In this document: positions 1 to 8,807 of the stretch, one piece after another
How positions within the stretch are numbered: position 1 is the first letter of the stretch
Layout of the letters: the number at the start of each line of letters is the position of its first letter
NCBI RefSeq assembly: GCF_022965805.1
Contig: NC_133105.1
Span: 33,609,275-33,673,274, forward strand
Direction: 5' to 3'
DNA length: 64,000 bases
DNA from: Primulina eburnea
Taxonomy: Eukaryota; Streptophyta; Magnoliopsida; Lamiales; Gesneriaceae
The notes under the pieces: model-generated
The model's database searches: none
The model's input: the letters and a program-made list of their open reading frames with translations, nothing else
What the model was told of the DNA's origin: nothing
Translations under genes and position numbers: made by a program

Positions 1-1076
1 TTATTGGGCAACTCAAGGATGATCTCGATTGAGTTGTTTCTTCCCGAATATCACATGAATTATACCTTTTTCGTCCCGGTCTGACGAAGACGAAGTCTCG
101 AAGTCGAATCTGTCCATATCAAATCTGAAATGACAATATCAAATGCGCTGTATCAGTGAATAACTTAATACACTATCTGTTCTGATCAATACTCAATTCA
201 GTACACAATCTGAGTCATATCGATAATATCACAATCTAATCGAAATCATATCTGAATCTGATCAATCTAACTCAACTGAGATTTCGACGACATAATAGTA
301 CAATCTGAATAACCCCGTCAATCTGAACATTACAAATATACTACTGGAACTCATAATCTGTGCCACTATAATTCATAATCTGAATACTAACACAATTCTG
401 ATATAGAATCTCAGCCGATATCTTTCACAAATCATAACAATTGCCTAACTGGTCTATTCTTAAATCTGACTCAATTCTACAATGTCTACGGTAATAGAAA
501 CACCATATCTGAATCATATTCGATTCTAGCAACATCATATTTCCAAAACATCTCAAAACGTAATAAAACTTACGTCCTTGTGTAGCTCGTGTCGAGAGGA
601 ACACACTGCTGCGTTCAGATTCGAATTCTGATGCACGGATTGTTCGTAAATCAAATTTTAAATTCAAAAAGTGAAATTCTCTCTCCAAGCTCTCGATTTC
701 CTCTGAAAATCTGAATAAAACACGTTTGGACACATGTATATATACAACATGCAAGTTAAGCAACGTGTCACATCTTCCTTGCTGCACGCAAGACCGCGGG
801 TGCGGTAGTGCAAGGAGCGCGGGTGCGGTGTCTTGACCGCGGGTGTGGTGTATGCATGACCGCGGGTACGGTCTTGCTTCGCCCAAAATCCCTACCCTAC
901 TGGACTTACACCGCGGGTGAGGTGTCTCCCAGACCGCGGGTGCAGTCCTACATTTTCTAAAAATCCACATTTTTAATCCTTGTAACATCTCATAATCTTA
1001 TCTGATTAATTCTACAAGTCTTGGGCATTACATTAATCTTTTCTGATCAATTCTACGACAATTCGTGGGCATTACA
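1..1076 (-). mobile_element. 3' LTR (partial) of Ty3/gypsy element E
   Basis: Read on the minus strand, the LTR starts TGTAATGCCC at 1076, directly after a purine-rich tract and the end of a gypsy-style 'FEDE'-like tail, so it is a 3' LTR. It runs off the left edge of the window, so its 3' end is not seen. It carries an array of GC-rich motifs at 793-946, in a region otherwise rich in degenerate AATCTGA words. Open frames across it (for example 425-988) show no protein family and look like chance frames. Start well supported; full extent unknown. Confidence 0.7.
793..946 (-). repeat. Array of six GC-rich palindromic 14-mers in the E LTR
   Basis: Six copies of a motif close to ACCGCGGGTGCGGT lie at 793-806, 816-829, 836-849, 859-872, 910-923 and 933-946. 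The two ends (ACCGC and GCGGT) are complementary, so each copy can form a 5-bp stem with a 4-nt loop. It is the reverse complement of the motif repeated in the LTRs of element G1. Some copies have a changed arm. The flanking sequence is AT-rich. Confidence 0.85.
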
Positions 1077-1944
1077 TTTCTCCCCCTCTTAGATCTGAGT
1101 TCGTCCTCGAACTCTCCACAAGCAATCCAAATCTATTAGAAGAAATGAATAACAGAGTTTAACATCTACACTCGTTTTACTAACATCATTCTGTGGTGTC
1201 TTTCTTTGATCAAGCTTTGATTCTAATCTGAACTCAGAATTCAAGAATTTATAATACCATAATCTTTTTTTCAACTCGTTCTAGCCGAATCAATCCCGCA
1301 TTACTGGCTATACAACATCCGTATATGCCCATCTGCAATCTATAACAAAACAATACTATTTGTAGTTGTTATCCCATCTGTTTATCCCAATCTAGAACAT
1401 AATCAATCTTCATCTTCCATTACCAATCGTCATCATCCGACATTGGTTTCTTAAATCTATCCATTCTGAACTATCTTGATAGCTACTGTCATACAGTCAA
1501 TCATATCATGACAATAATCTATATCAACTAGCACTAACATCCAGTACCAAAGCTCTACCAATATTTGTCAATATCTGGTAATATACTCTGACTATCTGTC
1601 AATCTGTAATAAATCTGCACAAGAGAGCTTATGATATAATCTATCACAAGTACAACTCCATCAAAATCACAATCTGATATCATCTAATTCTTGCATTCTC
1701 GTCAATCTGACTATTTCTTTGACATTGATCTATGTCATCTGGTTCTGTTTGTACGTAATCTGCTACAAACTGATAGATATAGATTGAATAATCTGTCAAT
1801 CATAATCATATCATATCATAATCTAAAGAAAATGGCGGTAATTTCATTACGAAAGCCATAGAAAATGGCGGTAATTTCATTACAAGTCTTGGGCATTACA
1901 TTAATCTTGTCTGATCAATTCTACGACAATTCGTGGGCATTACA
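1077..1944 (-). mobile_element. 3' internal remnant of gypsy E with duplicated LTR start
   Basis: 1077-1091 reads on the minus strand as a polypurine tract (AGAGGGGGAGAAA type), next to the LTR. Just upstream is a short frame ending in an acidic 'EFEDELRS'-like tail, typical of the end of gypsy pol. At 1882-1944 the first ~63 bp of the E LTR (TGTAATGCCCACGAATTGTC...) recur and butt against the truncated gag at 1945. A 23-bp segment containing AATGGCGGTAATTTCATTAC is repeated at ~1829 and ~1861. No RT or integrase lies between, so most of E's interior is missing. The order of events is not resolved. Confidence 0.55.
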
Positions 1945-2594
1945 CGGACCAGCAACCCTCACATCACGGCGCAAGATCGGCCGTAACTCATCAATAAAAT
2001 GCCTCAGCTTCTCCCGAGCATCATTTGCAATTAGGGGAACGAAGTGACATCCCCTCTCGAACTTCGTCACAAACTCTGCTACGCTGCTGTCTCCCTGTCG
2101 CAGCGTCATGAACTCCCTGGTCAGTCTGGATCGTACTTCATCAGTGAAGTACTTGGAGTAGAAGACTTCTTTGAACCCATTCCACGTCAGTGTTTGCAAG
2201 TTCACTGACACTGATGCACTTTCCCACCAAATCCTGTCGTCCCCTGACAGAAGGAATGTGGCACACTTGACCCTGTATGCATCATGCAGCTCCATGAAAT
2301 CAAAAATCGCCTCGATGGATTTAATCCATATCTTAGCCACCATCGGGTCAGTAGTCCCCGAGAACTCTTTCGGATCCATCCTCCTAACCTTTCATACACT
2401 GCCTCTGGTTTGGGCCTCGCCTCTGTGTCCATTGCAGCATTGTTCCCCGTAAACTGTGCGAAGAACTGAGTCATACATGCAAGCATCTGTGCCTTCATAT
2501 CTGGCGGTGAGCTAGGAGGAGTGGCCCTCTCCCAATCACAAGCCTCTCTGTTCTCATTCCTTGCTCCACGGACAACCAAACGTCTAGGTGGCAT
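1945..2594 (-). pseudogene. Truncated gag of Ty3/gypsy element A'
   Basis: The start is MPPRRLVVRG at 2594, the usual opening of plant gypsy Gag proteins. After a frameshift near 2380-2395, the frame continues with DPKEFSGTTDP, then WIKSIEAIFDFM, WWESASV and FKEVFYSKYF, the retrotransposon Gag (capsid-like) family pattern. It stops abruptly at 1945, where the E LTR start is joined, so the zinc knuckle and all of pol are lost. It lies 220 bp downstream of the A' primer-binding site, the normal arrangement. Gag would form the virus-like particle in the cytoplasm; this copy cannot make a whole protein. Confidence 0.85.
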
Positions 2595-2813
2595 ACGGTT
2601 CTAAAATTTACCCAACACATAACCCAGCATACAATAACCTAATATCAAAATCATAGGATGCACGAAATTTGAACTTAAAACATGTACATGCTGAAATCGT
2701 GACTTGATGCTTACTACATAAAAAACTTTAAAACTTTAAAACTTACAGACTTGAGGTGTGACTTTGTGAGCTTCTCGCAACTAGCAGTAGGCATAACCCT
2801 TTTCAAGAACACC

Positions 2814-2825
2814 GCTCTGATACCA
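2814..2825 (-). other. Primer-binding site of gypsy element A'
   Basis: On the minus strand TGGTATCAGAGC follows the LTR end (...TGTTACA) after a 2-nt GT spacer. It is complementary to the 3' end of initiator-Met tRNA, the usual primer for minus-strand DNA in plant LTR elements. Confidence 0.9.
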
Positions 2826-2827
2826 AC

Positions 2828-5555
2828 TGTAACATACCGTACTTTTAAACTACTTTAAAATTTGCGGAAAAATAAAAATTTTCTTAAATACAAAATAAAC
2901 TTTCAAATTTGCAATAAAATAACCACAACCAAGTTTGCCAAAAGTAATAATCGTTTAAAAATCATAAACCACTTCATGGAAATCGAAATATTTGAAACAA
3001 CAAGCATAAAAGTATTCATAAAAACATGGGCAGTCCTCGGGTTTAGCCTCCCACTTAGTCTGAGCCGTCTCACTGGTTGCCACCCCTCGTCTCCTCAAAT
3101 TCATCCTCATCTGCATCGATCAAGTCTAGTGAGTCTAAAGACTCAACATGTATAAACTGGATATAACAAGTAATACGTAATAAAACCAAATGCATCTTTA
3201 AAATAGCGCGTACATACTTGAAACTTGAACATGCATAAAAAATCTTGAACATACATACATATCATAGATGTGCCATCAACGTAAAAAATTTCTTAAACCT
3301 GCTTGCCTCATACATATTTGAACATACATAAGCTTCATCATTTTGCGTAGAGATATGTTTCAAAGCAAGTGACCCAGAGATAAATATGTCTGATCAAACT
3401 AAACCACAGTACTGGATTGACAGGGAATATCCACTGCCACATACATGAGATACCCGTTCATGCTTTAACGGGTGGATTGGTCCCTGGTCATGCTTTACCG
3501 CTTTCCAATCCTGATCTAAATCCGCTCATGATTTACCGGGGTGGAGAGGTCCTTGGCCATGTTCACCGACTTCCAAACCCGTTCATAATTTGGTCACAAG
3601 ACATTTAGCATACCTCAAAAACTTAAAATATTTTCTTTTGCACGTCGAACATACTTACTTGGCAGTGAGGGATTCATTGGATCTCGCTTGGTGCCATTGC
3701 TGCACATACTAACATGAGTTCAAAAACTTATATTTCATAGCTTAGACGTAGATATTCGTGCTCATCACCGATTCAAATAAATAGCTTATTACATTCTAGA
3801 TCATTCGGAACTTGACCTCGTTTAATCATCGTAGTAAACCATGATTTAGAATCCCAAAACAAATATTCTATTTTATATTCATAACCACAAAACAAATCAT
3901 ATATTTATATTGATATAAATTTTTTTTTTTAAATTTTTTTTAAAGGGGGTACACGGACCCTGTGTAGAGGTCCGGGTAAGGGTCCGGGTAGGCACGAAAA
4001 TTTCGTATTTTTGAAGGGAAATGGACACGGAATCCGTGTCGAGGTTCGGGAAGGGGTCCAGATATATGCTGGACATGGAAATTCATGAAAATTCACTAAC
4101 TTATTGATGCATTATTCCGACCCAAGCCTAAGGATCATGAACTAACACCTAAGACTCATCTTAGAATGCTATTACATTGATTCAAACCCGTACAAACACC
4201 CCAAACGTCTCCAAGCATCTACAAACAACTTCAATACAACAATAACTCGTAATTCGACATCGTTTCGCTTCCTACGACTTCTATTACATTACAAGACAAT
4301 CGCGACCCAAACGAACCACAAAATAACACCTAAACACATCCCATAACATACCTAAATACATTAGCACAAGCCCTGCGATGCCCAACGAAGCCTGCAACTC
4401 AAAACTTCAAAACATGATAAACATCATTTTCATAAGATCGCAGGTTTGAGCAGTCACCCAAAAACAACCATAACTCACTCGTTTCTTATCCAAATATTTC
4501 TAATTTACTGTCAAATCGAAGGTATCCAAAAGTTCTATGTTTTATACGTTTAATGTTTTTCCAGAATATCGACTGAAAAATCGCATTTTTTAAAATGTCA
4601 GCAAACTCGTATTTTGAGATCCAAAATGTTTCAGAAATCGATTCAATGCATAATCGCTCAAACCTTTCTCATAACAATCAAACTTTCATGCATAACGTAC
4701 ATCAAAATATCTACTATGATGAGATAGATGCATAAAACGAAAGAATACATGCCTTTGATCTTTAAAACTCAAGATACGATGAATATCGAAGCGACATGGT
4801 GCGGGAAATGATCCGGGCGACTTGAGGCACGATTTTTGCTGCTAAATCAAAGAAGGATTATTGAAGGAAATTTGGAAAGGAAGATGGTGATATGGAGGCT
4901 GCAGAAAGAGAGTTTCAAGAAAATTTATCTTATCCTCTTACCATAATAGAGTAAAGGAATTAACCAAGTAATGTTTATGTGTGTGGGGTGTGTATACATG
5001 AATATTTGTGTGTTGTGTGTGGGGGTGTTTGCATCCACATAAATGGTAAGTATAAGGTGTGTGTGTGTTTAATTAAGGGAAAATTTGTTTAATTAATTAA
5101 TTAATCATGCCAGTTAAAATGTTAAACCAATTATCAAGTTAATAAAATTCTAATCCCATAATAAATTTACTAAAATCCCCTAATTAAAATAAAATCCACA
5201 ATTGATAAACTTTAAAAGTTTAAAATCTTAAAATCACCTAATATTTAAATTATGCTTTAAAAATGTTAAAACTTCATAAATCATTTAAAGGTGTCATTTT
5301 CTTGACTTGAAATAAAATACCATATTTTAAAATTGCCAAAATCGTGTCCGTTCTCTTTCCCTCGATCACGCTTCGAATATTCGCCTGAAACAAAAACTCG
5401 AGAAAACATTTTAACGTGCATCAAATAAACATAAATAATTAAAGTAATGAAATTTCATAAATCATGCATCTCTAAAATCATTTTAAACTTAAATAATTAA
5501 TTTAACAAATTGAATAAATGCACGGGTTTTACGTATACTGATTTTGGGCTCTACA
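2828..5555 (-). mobile_element. 5' LTR (2.73 kb) of gypsy element A', inserted in ORF2 of copia A
   Basis: On the minus strand the LTR starts TGTAGAGCCC at 5555 and ends ...GGTATGTTACA at 2828, next to the primer-binding site. The sequence right of 5555 is the coding sequence of copia A's ORF2, which is cut at this point, so the LTR is an insertion. It contains a GC-rich patch (3950-4065) with two GGTCCGGGTA repeats and a perfect palindrome at 4024-4040 (8-bp arms GACACGGA/TCCGTGTC around one A). No coding sequence is seen. The far TSD is lost beyond the E rearrangement. Small ORFs within are chance frames. Confidence 0.8.
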
Positions 5556-5990
5556 CATGGCCTGAAACTTTTCAAGAGTAAGAGTAGCAAAGGATCCAGC
5601 CTTTACTAAAAACTCTTTGGCTACTATATCTGCAAGAAGTTGCACCTCTGGATTCAGCTCCTTCTTAGGATTAGAAACTTTGATTTTCCGACCATCAGCA
5701 GAAAAAATGGTTTGCATCTCCTCAATATCAGATGCCTTAACTTCAGATAAATTGACTAGCTCATCAATAGGCAGTTGAAATAGGTTGCAGAAGAACTCCT
5801 CATCAATGATCAGTAGCTGCGATATTGCCAGTTGTAGTGACATATCCGTTGGCATAGAGTTCTTGAATCTCTTTGACATAGATTTCTTGGGAAGATAATA
5901 CCAAAAATTTTTTCAATCCGGCTTCGTCCAGTTTGATGCTGCATCTTCTACAGTCATAACTGATTCAAAATCGATTGCCATAGCGTTCAT
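5556..5990 (-). pseudogene. ORF2 of copia element A, N-terminal part, broken
   Basis: Unknown-function ORF downstream of pol in the same direction. ATG at 5990 starts MNAMAIDFESV, matching ORF2 of element B (start 52198: MLNAMAVDFDSV). Similarity resumes after a deletion and frameshift as SQEIYVKEIQELYANG, shifts again near 5810, then runs in frame through NLFQLPIDELVNLSEVKASD, SADGRKIKV and VQLLADIVAKEFL to 5556, where the A' LTR cuts it. The motif layout (YANG... followed by LFQLP) recalls the 'putative plant transposon protein' domain of other plant retroelement extra ORFs; that is inference. No signal peptide or membrane segment is seen, which argues against an envelope protein. Confidence 0.7.
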
Positions 5991-6582
5991 GTTATGTGCT
6001 GGGATTTGATTCTCCATTTGATTGAATATTTTTCTGCAAGAAAGAAAGCTTGAATTTGCGTTTGCTTTGTAAATTTGAAGTAAACGTAACGAGAAGAACT
6101 GAATTGGAGCGGGTATAGTACTAATTTAAATGACTCTTGAAAAATTTTTGGACACGTGTCAGTCCAGGAAAATTTGAATTAAAAACGTGTACGTGTGGTA
6201 AAAACGTGTGTAGAGTATTAATGGACTACGTGGGTCCACGTTCCAAAATACTATTCATTGAAAGACAGCAATTAAGGCTTTGACAAAAAGTCACATCATT
6301 TAATAAAGAATATTATTCGAATTATCGGTTAACATATTTGAGAAGATCAGTTGGGCCAGCAACTGAGTGACCAGTTGAAAACTTAGTCAGTTAAGTTGAA
6401 GACCAACTGACTATTGTCTTCTCAATTAACTTTTTGTTCGATATTCCCCCTCATAAATGCAAATAAATAAGGATAAGAGAAACTTAGTTTGAATCGGTTA
6501 AGGCCAGATGACACTTTTCTTCCTCCTGTCTTTTGTCTGTAAATTAAGATAATTGTCATTTGGTAATGACATCTGAACTCCA
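5991..6582. promoter_or_regulatory. Candidate bidirectional control region between ORF2 and aORF, element A
   Basis: About 590 bp separate two ORFs that point away from each other. The region is clearly alignable with 52199-52806 in element B. It has a palindrome GACACGTGTC with a CACGTG core at 6151-6160, and ACGTGG-GT-CCACGT at 6228-6241, the latter kept as a palindrome in B. Further ACGTGT words lie between. Plant bZIP/bHLH factors bind ACGT cores; activity here is inferred. An AT-rich TATA-like stretch (AAATAAATAA) lies at 6461-6470 toward the aORF. Confidence 0.45.
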
Positions 6583-6996
6583 ATGGAATGTGAAAGCAGC
6601 ACATATGTCCCTCATCCTTCATGGACGCTTCAACGTATTCAAAGATTTAAAAGAGATGCTGAGGAATACGTCCTTACAGAGCTTATGTCCGTTTGGACTA
6701 CCGTTCACTACATTCAATCAATCAATGATGGAGAATTTCCTGCTTCTGCTCAGCAGAGATCACTTGCAATGAAGCTTAAACGGCTTGCTCAAGTCGATCA
6801 TATATCCGATCTAGTTAAGGATGATGTGCTGATCTACATGATGCAGTTGAAGGAATGACACTTTCTTCAGAGAATAGAAAATGCCGAAGCCTTCAATAAT
6901 ATTAGGTGTCATGATTTGAATAATTGGTTGATGGTCTGGCAAGATGCCGTAGGGAGTGGACTAAGTGATGTTTTATGGTATCGATTTTGTTCTTAA
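6583..6996 (+). pseudogene. aORF of copia A: ORF opposite to the element, unknown function
   Basis: Plus-strand frame inside a minus-strand copia element. ATG 6583 opens 91 codons to a TGA at 6856-6858 (MECESSTYVPHPSWT...), and the same frame stays open to TAA at 6994-6996. Element B has a matching frame at 52807-53261. The two align without gaps apart from one frameshift in B and share VPHPS, MS-WT-VH, a QR pair, a KR pair, LV-D-VLI, and after the TGA EAF, H(D/E)L and WQDA. Many changes are conservative (I/L, S/T, D/E, D/N), as in a protein-coding frame. No known family is recognised. It is predicted soluble with no membrane segment. It lies tail-to-tail with pol and head-to-head with ORF2. 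Confidence 0.5.
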
Positions 6997-7071
6997 TAAA
7001 ATCTTGATTTGTGTCAATGTTGTTGTCTCTTTGTCTTTCTGAAAAACTTAACTTTAATCAATTAATAAATA

Positions 7072-7186
7072 GTTAACAAACTGAATACAAGAACTGATAA
7101 ATGACTAACTGACATAAGTTGAAAAACAGTTAACGAACTGAATATAATAACTGATAAATGACTAACTGACATCAGTTGAAAATAAA
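7072..7186. repeat. Two-copy tandem repeat of ~57 bp rich in AACTGA
   Basis: AGTTAACAAACTGAATACAA... at ~7072-7128 is repeated as AGTTAACGAACTGAATATAA... at ~7129-7186, with a few mismatches. It lies between the pol stop and the aORF end of element A. The repeat is built mostly from AACTGA/TCAGTT words. Confidence 0.7.
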
Positions 7187-7237
7187 TGACAATCTGAATG
7201 AACAGCTAATAACAAAGCATCAATAAAACTGATATAA

Positions 7238-8138
7238 TTAAGATAAATCAATTAAACCAAGTATATTGCGAAAGTGAGAAAACTTAGTCTCTGGCAATGG
7301 TTTGGTGAAGATGTCAGCAGCTTGTTGTTCAGTTGACACGTATTCCAGTCTGATAGCTTTCTTCAGAGCGTGATCTCTGATGAAGTGATGCCTGACATCA
7401 ATGTGCTTGGTCCATGAGTGAAGAACTGGATTGTAAGTTATTGCAATCGTGCTTGTATTGTCACAAAATATGGGAGATTCATTAGCATCAACTCCATAAT
7501 CTTTTAGTTTTTGCTGAATCTAGAGCAGTTGGGCACAACAACTTCCAGCAGCAAGGTATTCTGCTTCAGTTGTGGAAGTAGCTATGGATGTTTGCTTCTT
7601 GCTAAACCATGAGATCAGTCTGTCTCCTAGAAACTGAAAAGATCCACTGGTGCTTTTACGGTCTAGCTTACATCCTGCATAATCAGCATCTTAGAATATC
7701 CAACTAAATTGAACGAAGAGTCTTTATCGTACCATAATCCCCATTTTGAGTGCCTTTTAGATATTTTAAAATTATTTTGGCAACTGAAAAATGCGTTTGC
7801 TTAGGATTTGCTTGAAATCTAGCACACATGCGAATAACAAATACAATATCAGGACGACTAGCAGTTAGGTACAATAATGAACCTATTAAACTTATGTAGA
7901 GTGTCATCTCAACTGATATTTACCCTTGATCATTGTCTAGTTTGACTGATGAACTCATGGGATTGCTTGCAACTGAACATGTTTCCATGCCAAATTTCTT
8001 GAGAAATTCCTTTGTGTATTTGGGCTGACTGAAAAATTACCAGTGTCCACTTGTAGTCCAAGAAAGAATGTTAGTTCACCCATCATACTCATCTCCAATT
8101 TGTCCTGCATTTACTCGGCAAATTTCTCAGACAATTAT
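7238..8138 (-). pseudogene. Copia A: end of RT and RNase H
   Basis: Continues the minus-strand pol. After RT, recognisable blocks are SLLYLTASRPDIVF and ...VAKIILKYLKGT (7704-7907), then DADYAGCKLDRKSTSG, TTEAEYLAAGSCCAQLL, the RNase H acidic block FCDNTSTIAI and the tail DIFTKPLPETKFSHFRN, ending LIDLS and a TAA at 7238-7240. RNase H removes the RNA strand during reverse transcription. Several stops and frameshifts break it. At the RT junction (about 8134-8138) the stretch that should carry the YVDD catalytic motif is absent, so the RT core is destroyed. Confidence 0.85.
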
Positions 8139-8802
8139 ATTTGCACAAGTAAAATATGATCATTCTTAGAAAATTTGAACAAGGTCTTGTCAACTGATCT
8201 AACAGTAAAATCATGATCAGTTAAGAATTTTGAAAGTGTCTCATACCAAGCTCTTGGAGCTTGTTTAAGACCATATAAAGCTTTGTTCAAAGGGTAGACA
8301 TGATCATGAAAAGAGTGATTGATAAAACCTGGAGGTTGTTCAACATAAACTTCTTCTTGCAACTGACCATTCATAAATGCACTTTTTACATCCATTTGGT
8401 AGACTTTAAAGTTCTTGAATGATGCATAGGCAAGGAACATTCTGATATCTTCCAGTCCTGCAACTGGTGCATATGTTTCATCATAGTCAATTCCTTCTTC
8501 CTGCCTATATCCTTGTGCTATCAATCTTGCTTCGTTGCATGCAACTGAACCATCTTCATTCAGTTTATTTCTGAATACTCATTTTGTACCTATAATTGTT
8601 TTACAAACTGGTCTTGGAACTAAGTCCCAAACATTGTTATGGGTAAACTGATTTAGCTCCTCTTGCATTGCATTTACCCAGTTAGGATCAGCAAGAGCTT
8701 CATCAGTTTTCTTTGGTTCCAGTTGTGAGACAAAAGTAGAATGAATGAACAAATTAAGCATTGGATTTCTTGTTCTTACCGGGTAACATGAATTACATAT
8801 CA
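8139..8802 (-). pseudogene. Copia A: reverse transcriptase N-terminal two-thirds
   Basis: Starts at the G1 insertion point. 8579-8806 encodes DPNWVNAMQEELNQF...NNVWDLVPRP, the usual opening of copia RT; a stop follows. 8135-8524 reads LIAQGYRQEEGIDYDETYAPVA, VYQMDVKSAFMNG (first catalytic Asp in MDVKSAF), EVYVEQPPGF and ALYGLKQAPRAWY, then ends at LLVQI. The RT finger and palm blocks are in normal order, but the polyprotein is interrupted by at least two stops. The upstream half of the same gene lies on the far side of G1, at 17538. Confidence 0.9.
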
Positions 8803-8807
8803 CCAAT
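8803..8807. other. Left target-site duplication of G1 (CCAAT)
   Basis: CCAAT at 8803-8807 precedes the 5' LTR and is repeated at 17533-17537 after the 3' LTR, showing that G1 inserted as a unit into copia A pol. Confidence 0.95.

Noticed and set aside
425..988. 187-codon minus-strand frame
   Set aside because: Lies wholly in the E LTR and spans its GC motif array; no domain, and it is explained by few stop codons in GC-rich repeats.
6560..6772. 70-codon plus-strand frame overlapping the aORF
   Set aside because: Different phase; the pattern of similarity with element B follows the 6583 frame, not this one.
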